In this document: piece by piece, positions 51,254 through 62,978 of the stretch
How the letters are laid out: each line of letters starts with the position of its first letter
How positions within the stretch are numbered: the first letter of the stretch is position 1
From: Marchantia polymorpha subsp. ruderalis
Taxonomy: Eukaryota > Streptophyta > Marchantiopsida > Marchantiales > Marchantiaceae
Direction of reading: 5' to 3'
Assembly: GCA_037833965.1 (NCBI GenBank)
Contig: AP031358.1
Coordinates: 10,548,001 to 10,612,000 of the forward strand
DNA length: 64,000 nt
The notes under the pieces: model-generated
Told to the model about the DNA's origin: nothing
Seen by the model: the letters and a program-made list of their open reading frames with translations, nothing else
Database searches by the model: none
Position numbers and translations under genes: made by a program

Positions 51254-52721
51254 TCTCACACCCAATTCTTCTTGTAGAAATATCTTCTGCACCCTCTCCA
51301 CACGCTCCCATCCTGTCTTCTTACAACCAGGACCCCACACTTGGGTTCCATACAATACTACCGGCAACACTAAGCTTCTAAATAAAAATTTCCTAAGACT
51401 CCAAGACACAAGATGAGCCCTTCTACACCGATTTAGCAATGAATATAGAGCTTTGTAACCACCTTCTACTCTCTTTTGCACACAAAGTGCCCAACTATAA
51501 TCATTAGAAAAATCAATGCCTAGATATTTATAACTCTTCACCTCTTCTAATTGTAGATCCTGGTAATAGAAGGAAAACTTGGATCTAGTGCCCACTATCA
51601 TGACTTTGGACTTCTCTATATTTACCTCCATCTGATTCTGGGTACAAAAGCTAGCCAAAGTGTATAGGTGTTTCTGTTAACTAATTGCATCACGTGCTAG
51701 TAATATGATATCATCTGCATACAAGAGAGCTTTGATAACAAAGTTTCCAAGCTTGACACCTTCACTATCACATGCCTCCAACCACTCTTCGATATCATCT
51801 ATAAAAACTCCAAATAGAGTAGGAGAGAGAGGACAACCTTGAATCACTCCAATGGTACTCAAAACCTCTTCGGTTTGAGAAGTGTTGATCTTGGCTCGAA
51901 CAGATTGGTAAAGCGTGGCTACAGCTGCTAGAAGATCTGATGGTACTCCAATGACTTGCAGCCTTTCCCATAATAGCTCACGAGGTACGGTGTCAAAAGC
52001 TTTCTTAAAATCAATGAAGGCGCAAAACAAAGCTTTGCCATTGCCCTTCGACTTCTCCCATAAAACACGCAAAGCCAAGATATGGTCAATGGTGTTGTAT
52101 GTGGGGCGAAAGCCTGCTTGAAACCGCGCTCTCTTTCGGTGAGATTCAGTCCATGTGCTCAACTTTGACTCCACCAATTTGCCAAACAACTTGGCAAAAA
52201 CACTACCCACCATAATAGTGCGATAGTTTGTCACCAAGTCCTTCCTTCCTGACTTGTGAATAGGCACAATCTTCCGTAATGACCAAGCTGAAGTAAAACC
52301 ATACATAGCTGCATTCTCTAACGCTTTGGTGAGTCTCGGTCCAATAAGATCTCCTCCCCACTTCAAAAGTTCAATAGAGAGACCATCCAAATCCTCCGAT
52401 TTACCATTTGCTAATTTTCTAACTTGAGTCATCACCTCTGATTCAGAAAATAAGCCTGATGTTCCTTCACAACAAGGCATTGATGCAGCGTTGGGAAAGA
52501 AATAAAGCTTTTCAGCAAAGTCAATCAAACTTTTGGGATCAAGAGTAGGTTTTGAAGACCTTACAGCTAACCGTCTCCAAAAGGATTTGGGATTCTCCAT
52601 CAACTCCTTTGTCAAGGATTCCTGCTTCGTCCTCAAAAAAGCTCTTTTTTTAGACTTCACCAAGTCTTTGTAAAGCCTTGTCAAGGTAAGCCGACTTTGG
52701 AAATCCAAAGACTTGTCAACT
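51254..52721 (-). pseudogene. LINE-B ORF2, RT piece with a nonsense codon (copy B5)
   Basis: From SVDKSLDFQSRLTLTRLYKDL (52721) through FIDFKKAFD, QGCPLSP and YADDIILLARD to QEELGVR (51254). TTA to TAA just after LLARDAIS (near 51678) stops it 8-9 codons past YADD. The upstream endonuclease is missing because of 5' truncation. Longer frames reaching 52870 read across into C5 and are not real. Confidence 0.85.
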
Positions 52722-53662
52722 GAGAGAGAGGACAACCTTGAATGACTCCAATGGTGCTGATAATCTCTTCGGTTTGAGAAGTGTTGATCTTGGCCCGAAC
52801 TGAGTGGTATAATGCAGCCACCGCTGCCAAGAGATCTGATGGTACTCCAATGGTTTGCAATCTTTGCCATAAAAGCTCACGAGGTACTGTGTCAAAAGCT
52901 TTCTTGAAATCAATGAAGGCACAAAACAAAGCTTTTCCATTGCCCTTGGATTTCTCCCATAGAACACGTAAAACCAAGATATGGTCTATAGTGTTGAATG
53001 TAGGACGAAAACCAGCTTGGAACCGCGCTCTCTTCTGACAAGATTCAGCCCATGTGCTCAACTTTGACTCCACCAATTTGCCAAATAACTTGGCAAAAAT
53101 ACTACCCACCATGATAGTGCGATAGTTTGTCACCAAGGCCTTGCTCCCAGATTTGTGAATAGGAACAATCTTCCGTAGAGACCAAGATGAAGGAAAGCCA
53201 TGAATAGCAGCATCCTCTAACACTTTTGTGAGTATAGGCCCAATAGCATCTCCTCCCCACTTGAGAAGTTCAATGGAAAGCCCATCCAAATCCTCACATT
53301 TACCATTTGCCAATTGTCTGAGTTGAGTCATCACTTCAACTTCTGAAAATAAGCCTGGATTTCCTTCACAATGTGGCATAGATGCAACATTGGGAAAGAA
53401 ATAAAGCTTTTTAGCAAAAGAAATCAAAGACTTGGGATCAAGAGTAGGTTTAGAAGATCGTACTGCCAACCGCCTCCAAAAGGATTTGGGATTCTCCAAG
53501 AGCTCCTTTGTCAAGCACTCTTGCTTCTGCCTCAAAAATGCTCGTTTCTTGGACTTCACCAAGTCTTTGTAAAGTCTTGTCATAATCAACCGATTGTGAA
53601 GATCCAAGGATTTATCAAGTGATTTCGCCCTTGCTTGCTTGCAATCAAAGTCAAACCATCCA
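52722..53662 (-). pseudogene. LINE-C ORF2, middle piece (copy C5)
   Basis: From GWFDFDCKQARAKSLDKSLDLHNR (53662) through FIDFKKAFD to IQGCPLS (52722), between the B6 and B5 insertions. Open throughout. The apparent 432-codon frame from 53979 fuses antisense 5' UTR monomer sequence of B6 to this piece and is an artefact. Confidence 0.85.
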
Positions 53663-55611
53663 ATGCGTCCAATTTTGAGTTTCGAGCTTTGAGTTTCAAG
53701 ATTTGAGGGCAAGAGATTCTTACGGGAGCTGTATCTTCTACGTTCGGAGTGATCTGGAGCTGAAATTTGGTGCAACGCTGGAGTAGAGCAGGGCGCATCC
53801 GCCTGCAAAATTTCAAGCAGAACGCCATTCGGAGCGAGAAGTTGACGTGTCTTGGAGGTCTGAGCTTTTTGAGAGGGGAGGGCCGAATCTTGCGGGGGCC
53901 GTAACTTTGGGCTCAAGTGTGAACGGGGGCTGAAATTTTGTGGCGTTGTGACGTTGGGTAGAGCGCTCAAGCCTGTCAATTTTCAGGTCGAACGGAGTTT
54001 CAGAGTCACAGTGCGTCAAATTTTGAGTTTTGAGCTTTGAGTTTCAAGATTTGAGGGCAAGAGATTCTTACGGGAGCTGTATCTTCTACGTTCGGAGTGA
54101 TCTGGAGCTGAAATTTGGGGCAACGCTGGAGTAGGGCAGGGCGCATCCGCTTGCAAAATTTCAAGCAGAACGCCATTCGGAGCGAGAAGTTGACGTGTCT
54201 TGGAGGTCTGAGCTTTTTGAGAGGGGAGGGCCGAATCTTGCGGGGGCCGTAACTTTGGGCTCGAGTGTGAACGGGGGCTGAAATTTTGTGGCGTTGTGAC
54301 GTTGGGTAGAGCGCTCAAGCCTGTCAATTTTCAGGTCGAACGGAGTTTCAGAGTCACAGTGCGTCCAATTTTGAGTTTTGAGCTTTGAGTTTCAAGATTT
54401 GAGGGCAAGAGATTCTTACGGGAGCTGTATCTTCTATGTTAGGAGTGATCTGGAGCTGAAATTTGGTGCAACGCTGGAGTAGGGCAGGGCGCATCCGCTT
54501 GCAAAATTTCAAGCAGAACGCCATTCGGAGCGAGAAGTTGACGTGTCTTGGAGGTCTGAGCTTTTTGAGAGGGGAGGGCCGAATCTTGCGGGGGCCGTAA
54601 CTTTGGGCTCAAGTGTGAACGGGGGCTGAAATTTTGTGGCGTTGTGACGTTGGGTAGAGCGCTCAAGCCTGTCAATTTTCAGATTGAACGGAGTTTCAGA
54701 GTCACAGTGCGTCCAATTTTGAGTTTCGAGCTTTGAGTTTCAAGATTTGAGGGCAAGAGATTCTTACGGGAGCTATATCTTCTACGTTCGGAGTGATCTG
54801 GAGCTGAAATTTGGTGCAACGCTGGAGTAGGGCAGGGCGCATTCGCCTGCAAAATTTCAAGCAGAACGCCATTCGGAGCGAGAAGTTGACGTGTCTTGGA
54901 GGTCTGAGCTTTTTGAGAGGGGAGGGCCGAATCTTGCGGGGGCCGTAACTTTGGTCTCGAGTGTGAACGGGGGCTGAAATTTTATGGCGTTGTGACGTTG
55001 GGTAGAGCGCTCAAGCCTGTCAATTTTCAGATTGAACGGAGTGTCAGAGTCACAGTGCGTCCAATTTTGAGTTTCGAGCTTTGAGTTTCAAGATTTGAGG
55101 GCAAGAGATTCTTACGGGAGCTGTATCTTCTACGTTCGGAGTGATCTGGAGCTGAAATTTGGTGCAACGCTGGAGTGGGGCAGGGCGCATCCGCCTGCAA
55201 AATTTCAAGCAGAACGCCATTCGGAGCGAGAAGTTGACGTGTCTTGGAGGTCTGAGCTTTTTGAGAGGGGAGGGCCGAATCTTGCGGGGGCCGTAACTTT
55301 GGGCTCGAGTGTGAACGGGGGCTGAAATTTTGTGGCTTTGTGACGTTGGGTAGAGCGCTCAAGGCTGTCAATTTTCAGGTCTAACGGAGTTTTAGAGTCA
55401 CAGTGCGTCCAATTTTGAGTTTCGAGCTTTGAGTTTCAAGATTTGAGGGGAAGAGATTCTTACGGGAGCTGTATCTTCTACGTTCGGAGTGATCTGGAGC
55501 TGAAATTTGGTGGAACGCTGGAGTAGGGCAGGGCGCATCAGCCTGCAAAATTTCAAGCAGAACGCCATTCGGAGCGAGAAGTTGACGTGCCTTGGAGTTC
55601 TGAGCTTTTCG
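53663..55611 (+). repeat. LINE-B 5' UTR, about 5.6 monomers of 348 bp
   Basis: GCGGGGGCC recurs at about 53892, 54240, 54588, 54935 and 55283 (347-348 bp). Units are ~97% alike by eye. Each is a dimer of two ~174-bp halves that share a GTATCTT/GTAACTT box, a GCTGAAATTT box and a CCTG...AATTTCA box. C monomers have the same three boxes in the same order. Probable promoter array, by analogy with monomeric L1 elements. Confidence 0.88.
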
Positions 55612-56349
55612 ATGGCGTCTCAAGACAATTTCATACTCAATCTGTTGCAAACGGTTTTGGAAGAGTTGAAAGTACTACGTGCAGAGTTCAAGGTACAGAG
55701 CTCTACTTTAATTGCAGCTCAATATGAAATTAGAGAGTTGAAGCTCTCTCAAAAGAGTTTCGAGAAGATTATGGTTGATATTTCAGAACACGTAGAGGAT
55801 ATCCAGGAGAAAGTTGGTTCTCAAGCTTCCACTGCTGCTACTCCTAGATTGCATGAAGTGGTTGAAAGTCTAGAGGTGAAGATGAAATCTTATGCAGAAG
55901 CCACCAAGTCTGCTCATATCTCTTTCTGTCAAGAGCAAGAGATTGAAAAAACTAATCAATTTGCTCGTAGAAAGAATGTGAGAATTTCTGGTCTACCTGA
56001 ATCTGAGAAGGAAGAGGTGAAGAGTGTTGTCACCAAGTTTTTAGCTGAAACACTTGATGTTCCTAATGCGGATGTGGCTCAAGCTTTTCGCATTGGAACC
56101 ATAGGAACTCAACCTCGAGCCATCATAGTTAAGTTCAATGACCAAACTCAACGTGATACAGCTTTAGCCAACAAAGCTGTACTCAAAGGACGTAGGATTT
56201 GGTTAGATCCCGATCTCACACCTCTACAAGTAGAGGCAAGGAGAAAGGAGCTTGCAAAAGTCAAAGAAGCTCAAGATGCTGGATTTTTTGCTTATCTTCG
56301 TGATGGACAAGCAATTGTCACTCAAAGGAAGAGACAATCATCCACATAG
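55612..56349 (+). CDS. LINE-B ORF1 RNA-binding protein (copy B6)
   Basis: 245 codons from ATG 55612 (MASQDNFILNLLQTVLEELKVLRAEF) to TAG 56347-56349. Coiled coil at ~8-65, RRM-like domain from RRKNVRISGLPESEKEEVKSVV, CTD with LKGRRIWLDPDLTPLQ. It differs from B1 ORF1 by one or two residues (VKSVV for VKCVV). The in-frame stretch before the ATG (from 55507) is monomer sequence. The TAG CAA TCC junction follows. Confidence 0.9.
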   Translation: MASQDNFILNLLQTVLEELKVLRAEFKVQSSTLIAAQYEIRELKLSQKSFEKIMVDISEHVEDIQEKVGSQASTAATPRLHEVVESLEVKMKSYAEATKSAHISFCQEQEIEKTNQFARRKNVRISGLPESEKEEVKSVVTKFLAETLDVPNADVAQAFRIGTIGTQPRAIIVKFNDQTQRDTALANKAVLKGRRIWLDPDLTPLQVEARRKELAKVKEAQDAGFFAYLRDGQAIVTQRKRQSST

Positions 56350-56376
56350 CAATCCAAGAGCTTGAGGGTGTTAATG
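56347..56376 (+). promoter_or_regulatory. In-frame UAG junction between ORF1 and ORF2 (family B)
   Basis: TAG CAA TCC and then open codons QSKSLRVL to ATG TGG AAT (ATG at 56374). The same sequence is found in B1 at 13656. The Leu codon before the ATG is TTA here and TTG in A and C, a synonymous change consistent with translation of the junction. Confidence 0.6.
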
Positions 56377-56954
56377 TGGAATATTAGAGGTCTTTCAACA
56401 ACCAAGTATGTGAGTGCTAATCCGATTTGGAAGATGGCGGACATCATCAACATTGTGGAGACGTGGGAACATGAGAGCAACACTATTGGAGAGATACCAG
56501 GGTTTACTTTGGTGGGATCCACTTGGAATCAGAGAAGTCAACGAGCTGGAAGAGGCTATGGCGGTATTGCTACTTTCATCAGATCTCAATTTCTACCTTT
56601 GATACATTTAGAAGGTCAGGATATTGGAGGTCAATATCATTGGCTTCGTCTTGGTTTGGTTGGAGGATCTTATAGTTATTTGGCTGTTTGTTACTTTGCA
56701 CCATTGTCCATGCCTATCTACTCCACACGCACTTGCAATCGGAGTCAACCATTCCATCGACTTATAGGAGATGTTCTCAATTATCAGAGCAAAGGTGAAG
56801 TTTTTCTGGTTGGAGATTTCAATGCTCGAATAGGTTGTGCACAATTTACTCAAGTTGGTGATCTCTTGAGTTCTCCCTCCTTTGAAGAACTTGAAGATAG
56901 TATGTGGTGTAGAAAGTCTTCTGATATTTGTACAAATCCTTTGACAGAACACTT
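56350..56954 (+). pseudogene. LINE-B ORF2, first piece (copy B6)
   Basis: The first ~201 codons: MWNIRGLSTTKY, VETWEHE, GGIATFIR, YLAVCYFAPLS and GDFNARIG, up to PLTEHF. C9 interrupts it at CACTT. The remaining endonuclease motifs (STIDY, SDH) resume at 59181. Open until the insertion. Confidence 0.87.
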
Positions 56955-59063
56955 CACAATCGGTTGATTACGACAAGACTTTACAAAGACTTGGTGAAGT
57001 CCAAGAAACGAGCATTTTTGAGGCAGAAGCAAGAGTGCTTGACAAAGGAGCTCTTGGAGAATCCCAAATTCTTTTGGAGGCGGTTGGCAGTACGATCTTC
57101 TAAACCTACTCTTGATCCCAAGTCTTTGATTTCTTTTGCTGAAAAGCTTTATTTCTTTCCCAATGTTGCATCTATGCCACATTGTGAAGGAAATCCAGGC
57201 TTATTTTCAGAAGTTGAAGTGATGACTCAACTCAGACAATTGGCAAATGGTAAATGTGAGGATTTGGATGGGCTTTCCATTGAACTTCTCAAGTGGGGAG
57301 GAGATGCTATTGGACCTATACTCACGAAAGTGTTAGAGGATGCTGCTATTCATGGCTTTCCTTCATCTTGGTCTCTACGGAAGATTGTTCCTATTCACAA
57401 ATCTGGGAGCAAGGCCTTGGTGACAAACTATCGCACTATCATGGTGGGTAGTATTTTTGCCAAGTTATTTGGCAAATTGGTGGAGTCAAAGTTGAGCACA
57501 TGGGCTGAATCTTGTCAGAAGAGAGCGCGGTTCCAAGCTGGTTTTCGTCCTACATTCAACACTATAGACCATATCTTGGTTTTACGTGTTCTATGGGAGA
57601 AATCCAAGGGTAATGGAAAAGCTTTGTTTTGTGCCTTCATTGATTTCAAGAAAGCTTTTGACATAGTACCTCGTGAGCTTTTATGGCAAAGATTGCAAAC
57701 CATTGGAGTACCATCAGATCTCTTGGCAGCGGTGGCTGCATTATACCACTCAGTTCGGGCCAAGATCAACACTTCTCAAACCGAAGAGATTATCAGCACC
57801 ATTGGAGTCATTCAAGGTTGTCCTCTCTCTCCCACTCTCTTTGGAGTTTTCATAGATGATATAGAAAGGTGGTTGGAGGATTGTGATAGCGAAGGTGTTA
57901 AACTTGGAGGCTTTGTCATCAAAGCTCTTTTGTATGCAGATGATGTCATATTACTAGCACGTGATGCCACTAGTTTACAGAAACACCTCGACACTTTGGC
58001 TAGCTTTTGTACTCAAAATCAGATGGAAGTCAATTTGGAGAAGTCCAAAGTCATTCTTGTGGGCACTAGATCCAAGCTCTCTTTCTGTTACAAAGGATTA
58101 GAGTTGGAACAAGTGAAAAGTTACAAATATTTGGGCATTGATTTCTCATCTGATTATAGTTGGGCACTTTGTGTGCAAAAGAGGGTAGAAGCTGGTTTCA
58201 AAGCTCTATATTCATTGCTAAATAGATGTAGAGGAGCTCATCTAGTGTCTTGGAGTCTTAGGAAATTCTTATTCAGGAGCTTAGTGTTTCCCGTTATCTT
58301 ATATGGAACACAAGTATGGGGTCCTGGTTGTAAGAAGACAAGTTGGCAGCGTTTGGAGAGGGTGCAAAAGATCTTCTTACAAGAAGAATTGGGTGTGAGG
58401 ACCCAAACTTCTTATGCAATTCTTCTTGCGGAAACAGGTTGTCTACCTCTTGAGGCTGAAGCTCTCTTTTTGACTATCACTTACGTCAAAAGAGTGAGAT
58501 CTCTTGATGCTTCTCGACTTCCTCTTGAAGCTCTGCATGCCACACGTCCCAAGGGTTGGTTTGCAGATGTGGTGACTTGGTCTTTGAGGTGGAATGTGAC
58601 GGAACTTGATTGGAATTTGCAACCTATTGCCCTACGCGAGCGTATTAGGGAGGAATTTCTGAGCATTATGTGGAGCACACGAGGCACCAAGATGCAGTTT
58701 TATCAACTTCATGTGAATCCTATGCTTGTTTATTGTGAGCAAGGATACTTACTTGCAGAGATATCTACTTCTTTACGTCATATTATTGCTAGACATAGAA
58801 CTGGATCTCATAGTCTTGGGATTGAAGAAGGGCGTTGGTTGAACATTGATAGGAGTGAACGTATTTGTAGGCTATGTGATGGAAGAAAAGTTGAGGATGA
58901 AGAGCATGTATTTCTTACTTGTTCTAGGTATGTAGAGATTCGAGTGGCGCATAAAGTTGATGTCGAGAATTTCTTTTCTCTGCTTCAACTCGAGCCTTAT
59001 GATTTAGGTTGTTACATTAGAGATATTATTAGTTACCGTTCTAGTGCTTTGGGCACTAGCTAG
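56955..59063 (+). CDS. LINE-C ORF2: linker, RT and zinc motif (copy C9)
   Basis: About 702 open codons to TAG 59061-59063. RT boxes FIDFKKAFDIVPR (T to I in the usual DTVPR), QGCPLSPTLF and YADDVILLARD, then CRLCDGRKVEDEEHVFLTC. It has no endonuclease, and the apparent N-terminus (from 56928) is B6 sequence. EALHATRP and IREEFL place it close to C3 and C6. Confidence 0.85.
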   Translation, partial: HNRLITTRLYKDLVKSKKRAFLRQKQECLTKELLENPKFFWRRLAVRSSKPTLDPKSLISFAEKLYFFPNVASMPHCEGNPGLFSEVEVMTQLRQLANGKCEDLDGLSIELLKWGGDAIGPILTKVLEDAAIHGFPSSWSLRKIVPIHKSGSKALVTNYRTIMVGSIFAKLFGKLVESKLSTWAESCQKRARFQAGFRPTFNTIDHILVLRVLWEKSKGNGKALFCAFIDFKKAFDIVPRELLWQRLQTIGVPSDLLAAVAALYHSVRAKINTSQTEEIISTIGVIQGCPLSPTLFGVFIDDIERWLEDCDSEGVKLGGFVIKALLYADDVILLARDATSLQKHLDTLASFCTQNQMEVNLEKSKVILVGTRSKLSFCYKGLELEQVKSYKYLGIDFSSDYSWALCVQKRVEAGFKALYSLLNRCRGAHLVSWSLRKFLFRSLVFPVILYGTQVWGPGCKKTSWQRLERVQKIFLQEELGVRTQTSYAILLAETGCLPLEAEALFLTITYVKRVRSLDASRLPLEALHATRPKGWFADVVTWSLRWNVTELDWNLQPIALRERIREEFLSIMWSTRGTKMQFYQLHVNPMLVYCEQGYLLAEISTSLRHIIARHRTGSHSLGIEEGRWLNIDRSERICRLCDGRKVEDEEHVFLTCSRYVEIRVAHKVDVENFFSLLQLEPYDLGCYIRDIISYRSSALGTS

Positions 59064-59180
59064 GGGGTTCTTTTGGTTCTCTCCTAGTTTGGAGTTGAAT
59101 TGTTTGTATTGTGTTTTTTAGCCTTTTGACCCTTTGGGTCCCACGGGCTTGATCTATTTACCATTTACCATTTACCATTT
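56955..59180 (+). mobile_element. LINE-C copy C9, 5'-truncated
   Basis: Starts in the linker between endonuclease and RT (LHNRLITTRLYKDL) and ends with 3' UTR and three to four heptamers. Target duplication ACTT (56951-56954 and 59181-59184; the AC may belong to the tail). Confidence 0.88.
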
Positions 59181-61804
59181 ACTTTCTAACCTTTGGAGCC
59201 ACATGTAATTTGAAAGTTCTCAACGGTATCTCTCTCTTTCCCAACTCCCTTTCCAATACGTGCTTTTCTCCTACAGGTGTTAGCACCATTGATTATCTTC
59301 TATCTTCAGCCACTCATAGCTCTTTTATTTCAAAATTTGATATTCTAGAACCTCAGCCAGAGTCAGATCATGCACCTCTCTTATTTACTCTTTTGTTATC
59401 AAAAACAATCCCTCTCTCTCCATGTCATTCTGTTTTAGCTTCTCCCAAGTTTCGTTTAGATCCTAGTAAGAAAGAGTTGTACATGTTACATTTTCAAAAC
59501 CTTTTGACTCACACTTCATGGAGCCTTGATCCACATACAGCGAGTGGGCAATTAATAGAGTTGCTCAAAGACACTGCTTCTAAGTTCTTTTTGCGGCACA
59601 AGGATCGAAGAGCTAGGGGGCTTCCTTGCAATGGATGGTTTGACTTGGATTGTAAGCAAGCCAGGATGAGATCAGTTGACAAGTCTTTGGATTTCCAAAG
59701 TCGGCTTACCTTGACAAGGCTTTACAAAGACTTGGTGAAGTCTAAAAAAAGAGCTTTTTTGAGGACGAAGCAGGAATCCTTGACAAAGGAGTTGATGGAG
59801 AATCCCAAATCCTTTTGGAGACGGTTAGCTGTAAGGTCTTCAAAACCTACTCTTGATCCCAAGAGTTTGATTGACTTTGCTGAAAAGCTTTATTTCTTTC
59901 CCAACGCTGCATCAATGCCTTGTTGTGAAGGAACATCAGGCTTATTTTCTGAATCAGAGGTGATGACTCAAGTTAGAAAATTAGCAAATGGTAAATCGGA
60001 GGATTTGGATGGTCTCTCTATTGAACTTTTGAAGTGGGGAGGAGATCTTATTGGACCGAGACTCACCAAAGCGTTAGAGAATGCAGCTATGTATGGTTTT
60101 CCTTCAGCTTGGTCATTACGGAAGATTGTGCCTATTCACAAGTCAGGAAGGAAGGACTTGGTGACAAACTATCGCACTATTATGGTGGGTAGTGTTTTTG
60201 CCAAGTTGTTTGGCAAATTGGTGGAGTCAAAGTTGAGCACATGGACTGAATCTCACCGAAAGAGAGCGCGGTTTCAAGCAGGCTTTCGCCCCACATACAA
60301 CACCATTGACCATATCTTGGCTTTGCGTGTTTTATGGGAGAAGTCGAAGGGCAATGGCAAAGCTTTGTTTTGCGCCTTCATTGATTTTAAGAAAGCTTTT
60401 GACACCGTACCTCGTGAGCTATTATGGGAAAGGCTGCAAGTCATTGGAGTACCATCAGATCTTCTAGCAGCTGTGGCCACGCTTTACCAATCTGTTTGAG
60501 CCAAGATCAACACTTCTCAAACTGAAGAGGTTTTGAGTACCATTGGAGTGATTCAAGGTTGTCCTCTCTCTCCTACTCTATTTGGAGTTTTTATAGATGA
60601 TATCGAAGAGTGGTTGGAGGCATGTGATAGTGAAGGTGTCAAGCTTGGAAACTTTGTTATCAAAGCTCTCTTGTATGCAGATGATATCATATTACTAGCA
60701 CGTGATGCAATTAGTTTACAGAAACACCTATACACTTTGGCTAGCTTTTGTACCCAGAATCAGATGGAGGTAAATATAGAGAAGTCCAAAGTCATGATAG
60801 TGGGCACTAGATCCAAGTTTTCCTTCTATTACCAGGATCTACAATTAGAAGAGGTGAAGAGTTATAAATATCTAGGCATTGATTTTTCTAATGATTATAG
60901 TTGGGCACTTTGTGTGCAAAAGAGAGTAGAAGGTGGTTACAAAGCTCTATATTCATTGCTAAATCGGTGTAGAAGGGCTCATCTTGTGTCTTGGAGTCTT
61001 AGGAAATTTTTATTTAGAAGCTTCGTGTTGCCGGTAGTATTGTATGGAACCCAAGTGTGGGGTCCTGGTTGTAAGAAGACAGGATGGGAGCGTGTGGAGA
61101 GGGTGCAGAAGATATTTCTACAAGAAGAATTGGGTGTGAGAAACCAAACCTCATATGCTATTCTTCTTGCGGAAACTGGTTGTTTACCTCTAGAGGCTGA
61201 AGCTCTATACTTGACCATCACTTACATCACAAGGGTGAGATCTCTTGATGCTTCTCGCCTTCCTCCTCAGGCTTTGAGTGCCACACGTGCCAAAGGATGG
61301 TTAGCGGATGTGATAACTTGGTCTTTGAGGTGGAATGTGACGGAACGCGATTGGGACCTACAACCTATAGCACTACGTGAACGTCTAAAGGAGGAGTTTC
61401 TGAACATTATTTGGAGCAAGCGCGGCACCAAGATGCAGTTTTATCAACTTCATGTGAATCCTATGCTTGTTTATTGTGAACAGGATTACCTACTTGCAGG
61501 AATCTCTACGTCCTTACGTCATCTTATTGCTAGGCATAGAACTGGATCTCATAGGTTAGGAATTGAGGAAGGACGTTGGCTTAATATTGATAGGAGTCAA
61601 CGTATTTGTAGGCTATGTGATGGAAGAGAAGTTGAGGATGAAGAGCATGTATTTCTTACTTGTACTAGATATGCAGAGATTAGAGTAACTCATAATATAG
61701 ATGTAGAGAATTTTTATTCTTTGTTACAGTTAGTTCCTTTTGATTTAGGTTGTTATATTAGGGACATTATTAGTTATCGTTCTAGTGCTCTTGGCACTAG
61801 CTAG
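59181..61804 (+). pseudogene. LINE-B ORF2, second piece with a nonsense codon (copy B6)
   Basis: Resumes at LTFGATCNLKVLNG with STIDY and SDH, linker, and RT box FIDFKKAFDTVPR. CGA to TGA at 60497-60499 (LYQSVRAK region) stops it before QGCPLSP. The frame then reopens through QGCPLSP, YADDIILLARD and the CRLC...H...C zinc motif to TAG 61802-61804. The copy is doubly inactivated, by C9 and by the nonsense change. Confidence 0.88.
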
Positions 61805-61922
61805 GGTTTGGCCTTTGGGGTCTTTTCCCTTGTTTGTGGCTGTCGCTTGTATTGTGTTTTTCAGCCTTTTGACCCTTTGGGTCCCCCGGGCTTGATCTAT
61901 TACCATTTACCATTTACCATTT

Positions 61923-62978
61923 TCCATTGCAAGGAAGACCTCTAGCTCTCCTGGTCTTATGTCTCAAAAAGAACTTAGAAGCAGAGTTTTGGAGCAACTC
62001 GGTTAGTTGTAAACTAGATGTATGTGGATCAAGGCTCCAAGTAGTACAAGTCAAGAGGTCTTGGAAATGTTCACTATAAAGTTGCTTCTTACTAGCATCT
62101 AAACAAAACTTGGGGGAAGTAGAAACATAGTGACATGTAGGGAGAGGGATTGACGTTGACAACAAAAGAGTGAATAAAAGAGGTGTATGATCTGATTCTG
62201 GTTGAGGCTCTAGAATATCAAATGCTGAGATAAATGAACTATTAGTGGCAGAGGACAAAAGATAATCTATAGTGCTAACACCAGTAGAGGAAAAACATGT
62301 ATTGGAGTGAGAGTTGGGAAAGAAAAAAACACCATTAAGAACTTTCAGATTACAAGTGGCTCCAAAAGTCAAGAAATGCTCAGTCAAATCATTTGTACAA
62401 GGATCACAAGAGACTCTAGACCACAAACTATCTCTACTTTCTTCAAAAGAGTGGGAAGACAAGGAACTATCAAATTGTGTAAATTGAGCGGAACGTATGC
62501 GGGCATTGAAGTCTCCAACAAGAAAAACTTCACCTTTGTCTTGATATTTGAGAACATCTCCTATGAGCCGATGGAATGGTTGACTTCGATTGCAAGTGCT
62601 TGTGGAGTAGATCTGCATGGATAATGGTGCAAAGTAACAAACTGCCAAATAACTGTAAGATCCTCCAATCGATCCAAGACGAAGCCAATGATATTGTTTC
62701 CCAATATCTTGGTTTTCCAAATGTATCATAGGAAGAAGTTCAGATCTGATGAAAGTAGCAATGCCTCCAAAGCCTCTTCCTGCTCGTCGATTTCTATGGT
62801 TCCAAGTAGATCCCACCAGAGTAAAACCTTGTATCTCTCCAATAACATTACTTTCATGCTCCCAAGTCTCAACAATGTTGAGGATGTCCGCCATCTTCCA
62901 AATCGGATGTGCACTCACATACTTAGTCGTAGATAGGCCTCTTATGTTCCACATCAACACCCTCAATCTCTTGGATTG
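61923..62978 (-). pseudogene. LINE-C ORF2, endonuclease piece (copy C5)
   Basis: From the codon after the ORF1 stop (62978) through MWNIRG, VETWEHE, GGIATFIR, GDFNAR, STIDY and SDH to ARGLPCN, where B6 interrupts. No stop inside. With 52722-53662 and 43948-44850 it would make a nearly full ORF2 lacking the C-terminal zinc motif. Confidence 0.87.

Larger units (their letters stand above)
44851..52721 (-). mobile_element. LINE-B copy B5, 5'-truncated, hosts C6 and C8
   Basis: Pieces 44851-45078 (tail, 3' UTR), 46446-47013 and 51254-52721. C6 is flanked by CTCTA (45074-45078 and 46446-46450). C8 has TT or no duplication. B5 begins within ORF2 at SVDKSLDFQ (52721), with a 2-nt microhomology (GA) to C5. 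Its tail is irregular and contains one GGTAAAATGG unit. Confidence 0.85.
53663..61922 (+). mobile_element. LINE-B copy B6, full-length, interrupted by C9
   Basis: Long monomeric 5' UTR (53663-55611), intact ORF1, ORF2 in two pieces around C9, then 3' UTR and tail. Target duplication TCCA (53659-53662 and 61923-61926) in C5. It starts at TGCGTCCAATTTTGAG, within ~13 bp of the unit position at which B1 starts. Confidence 0.9.

Noticed and set aside
52681-53979. A 432-codon protein with a novel N-terminus
   Set aside because: The frame crosses from antisense B6 5' UTR monomers into C5 ORF2 and then into B5. It exists only because of nested insertions.
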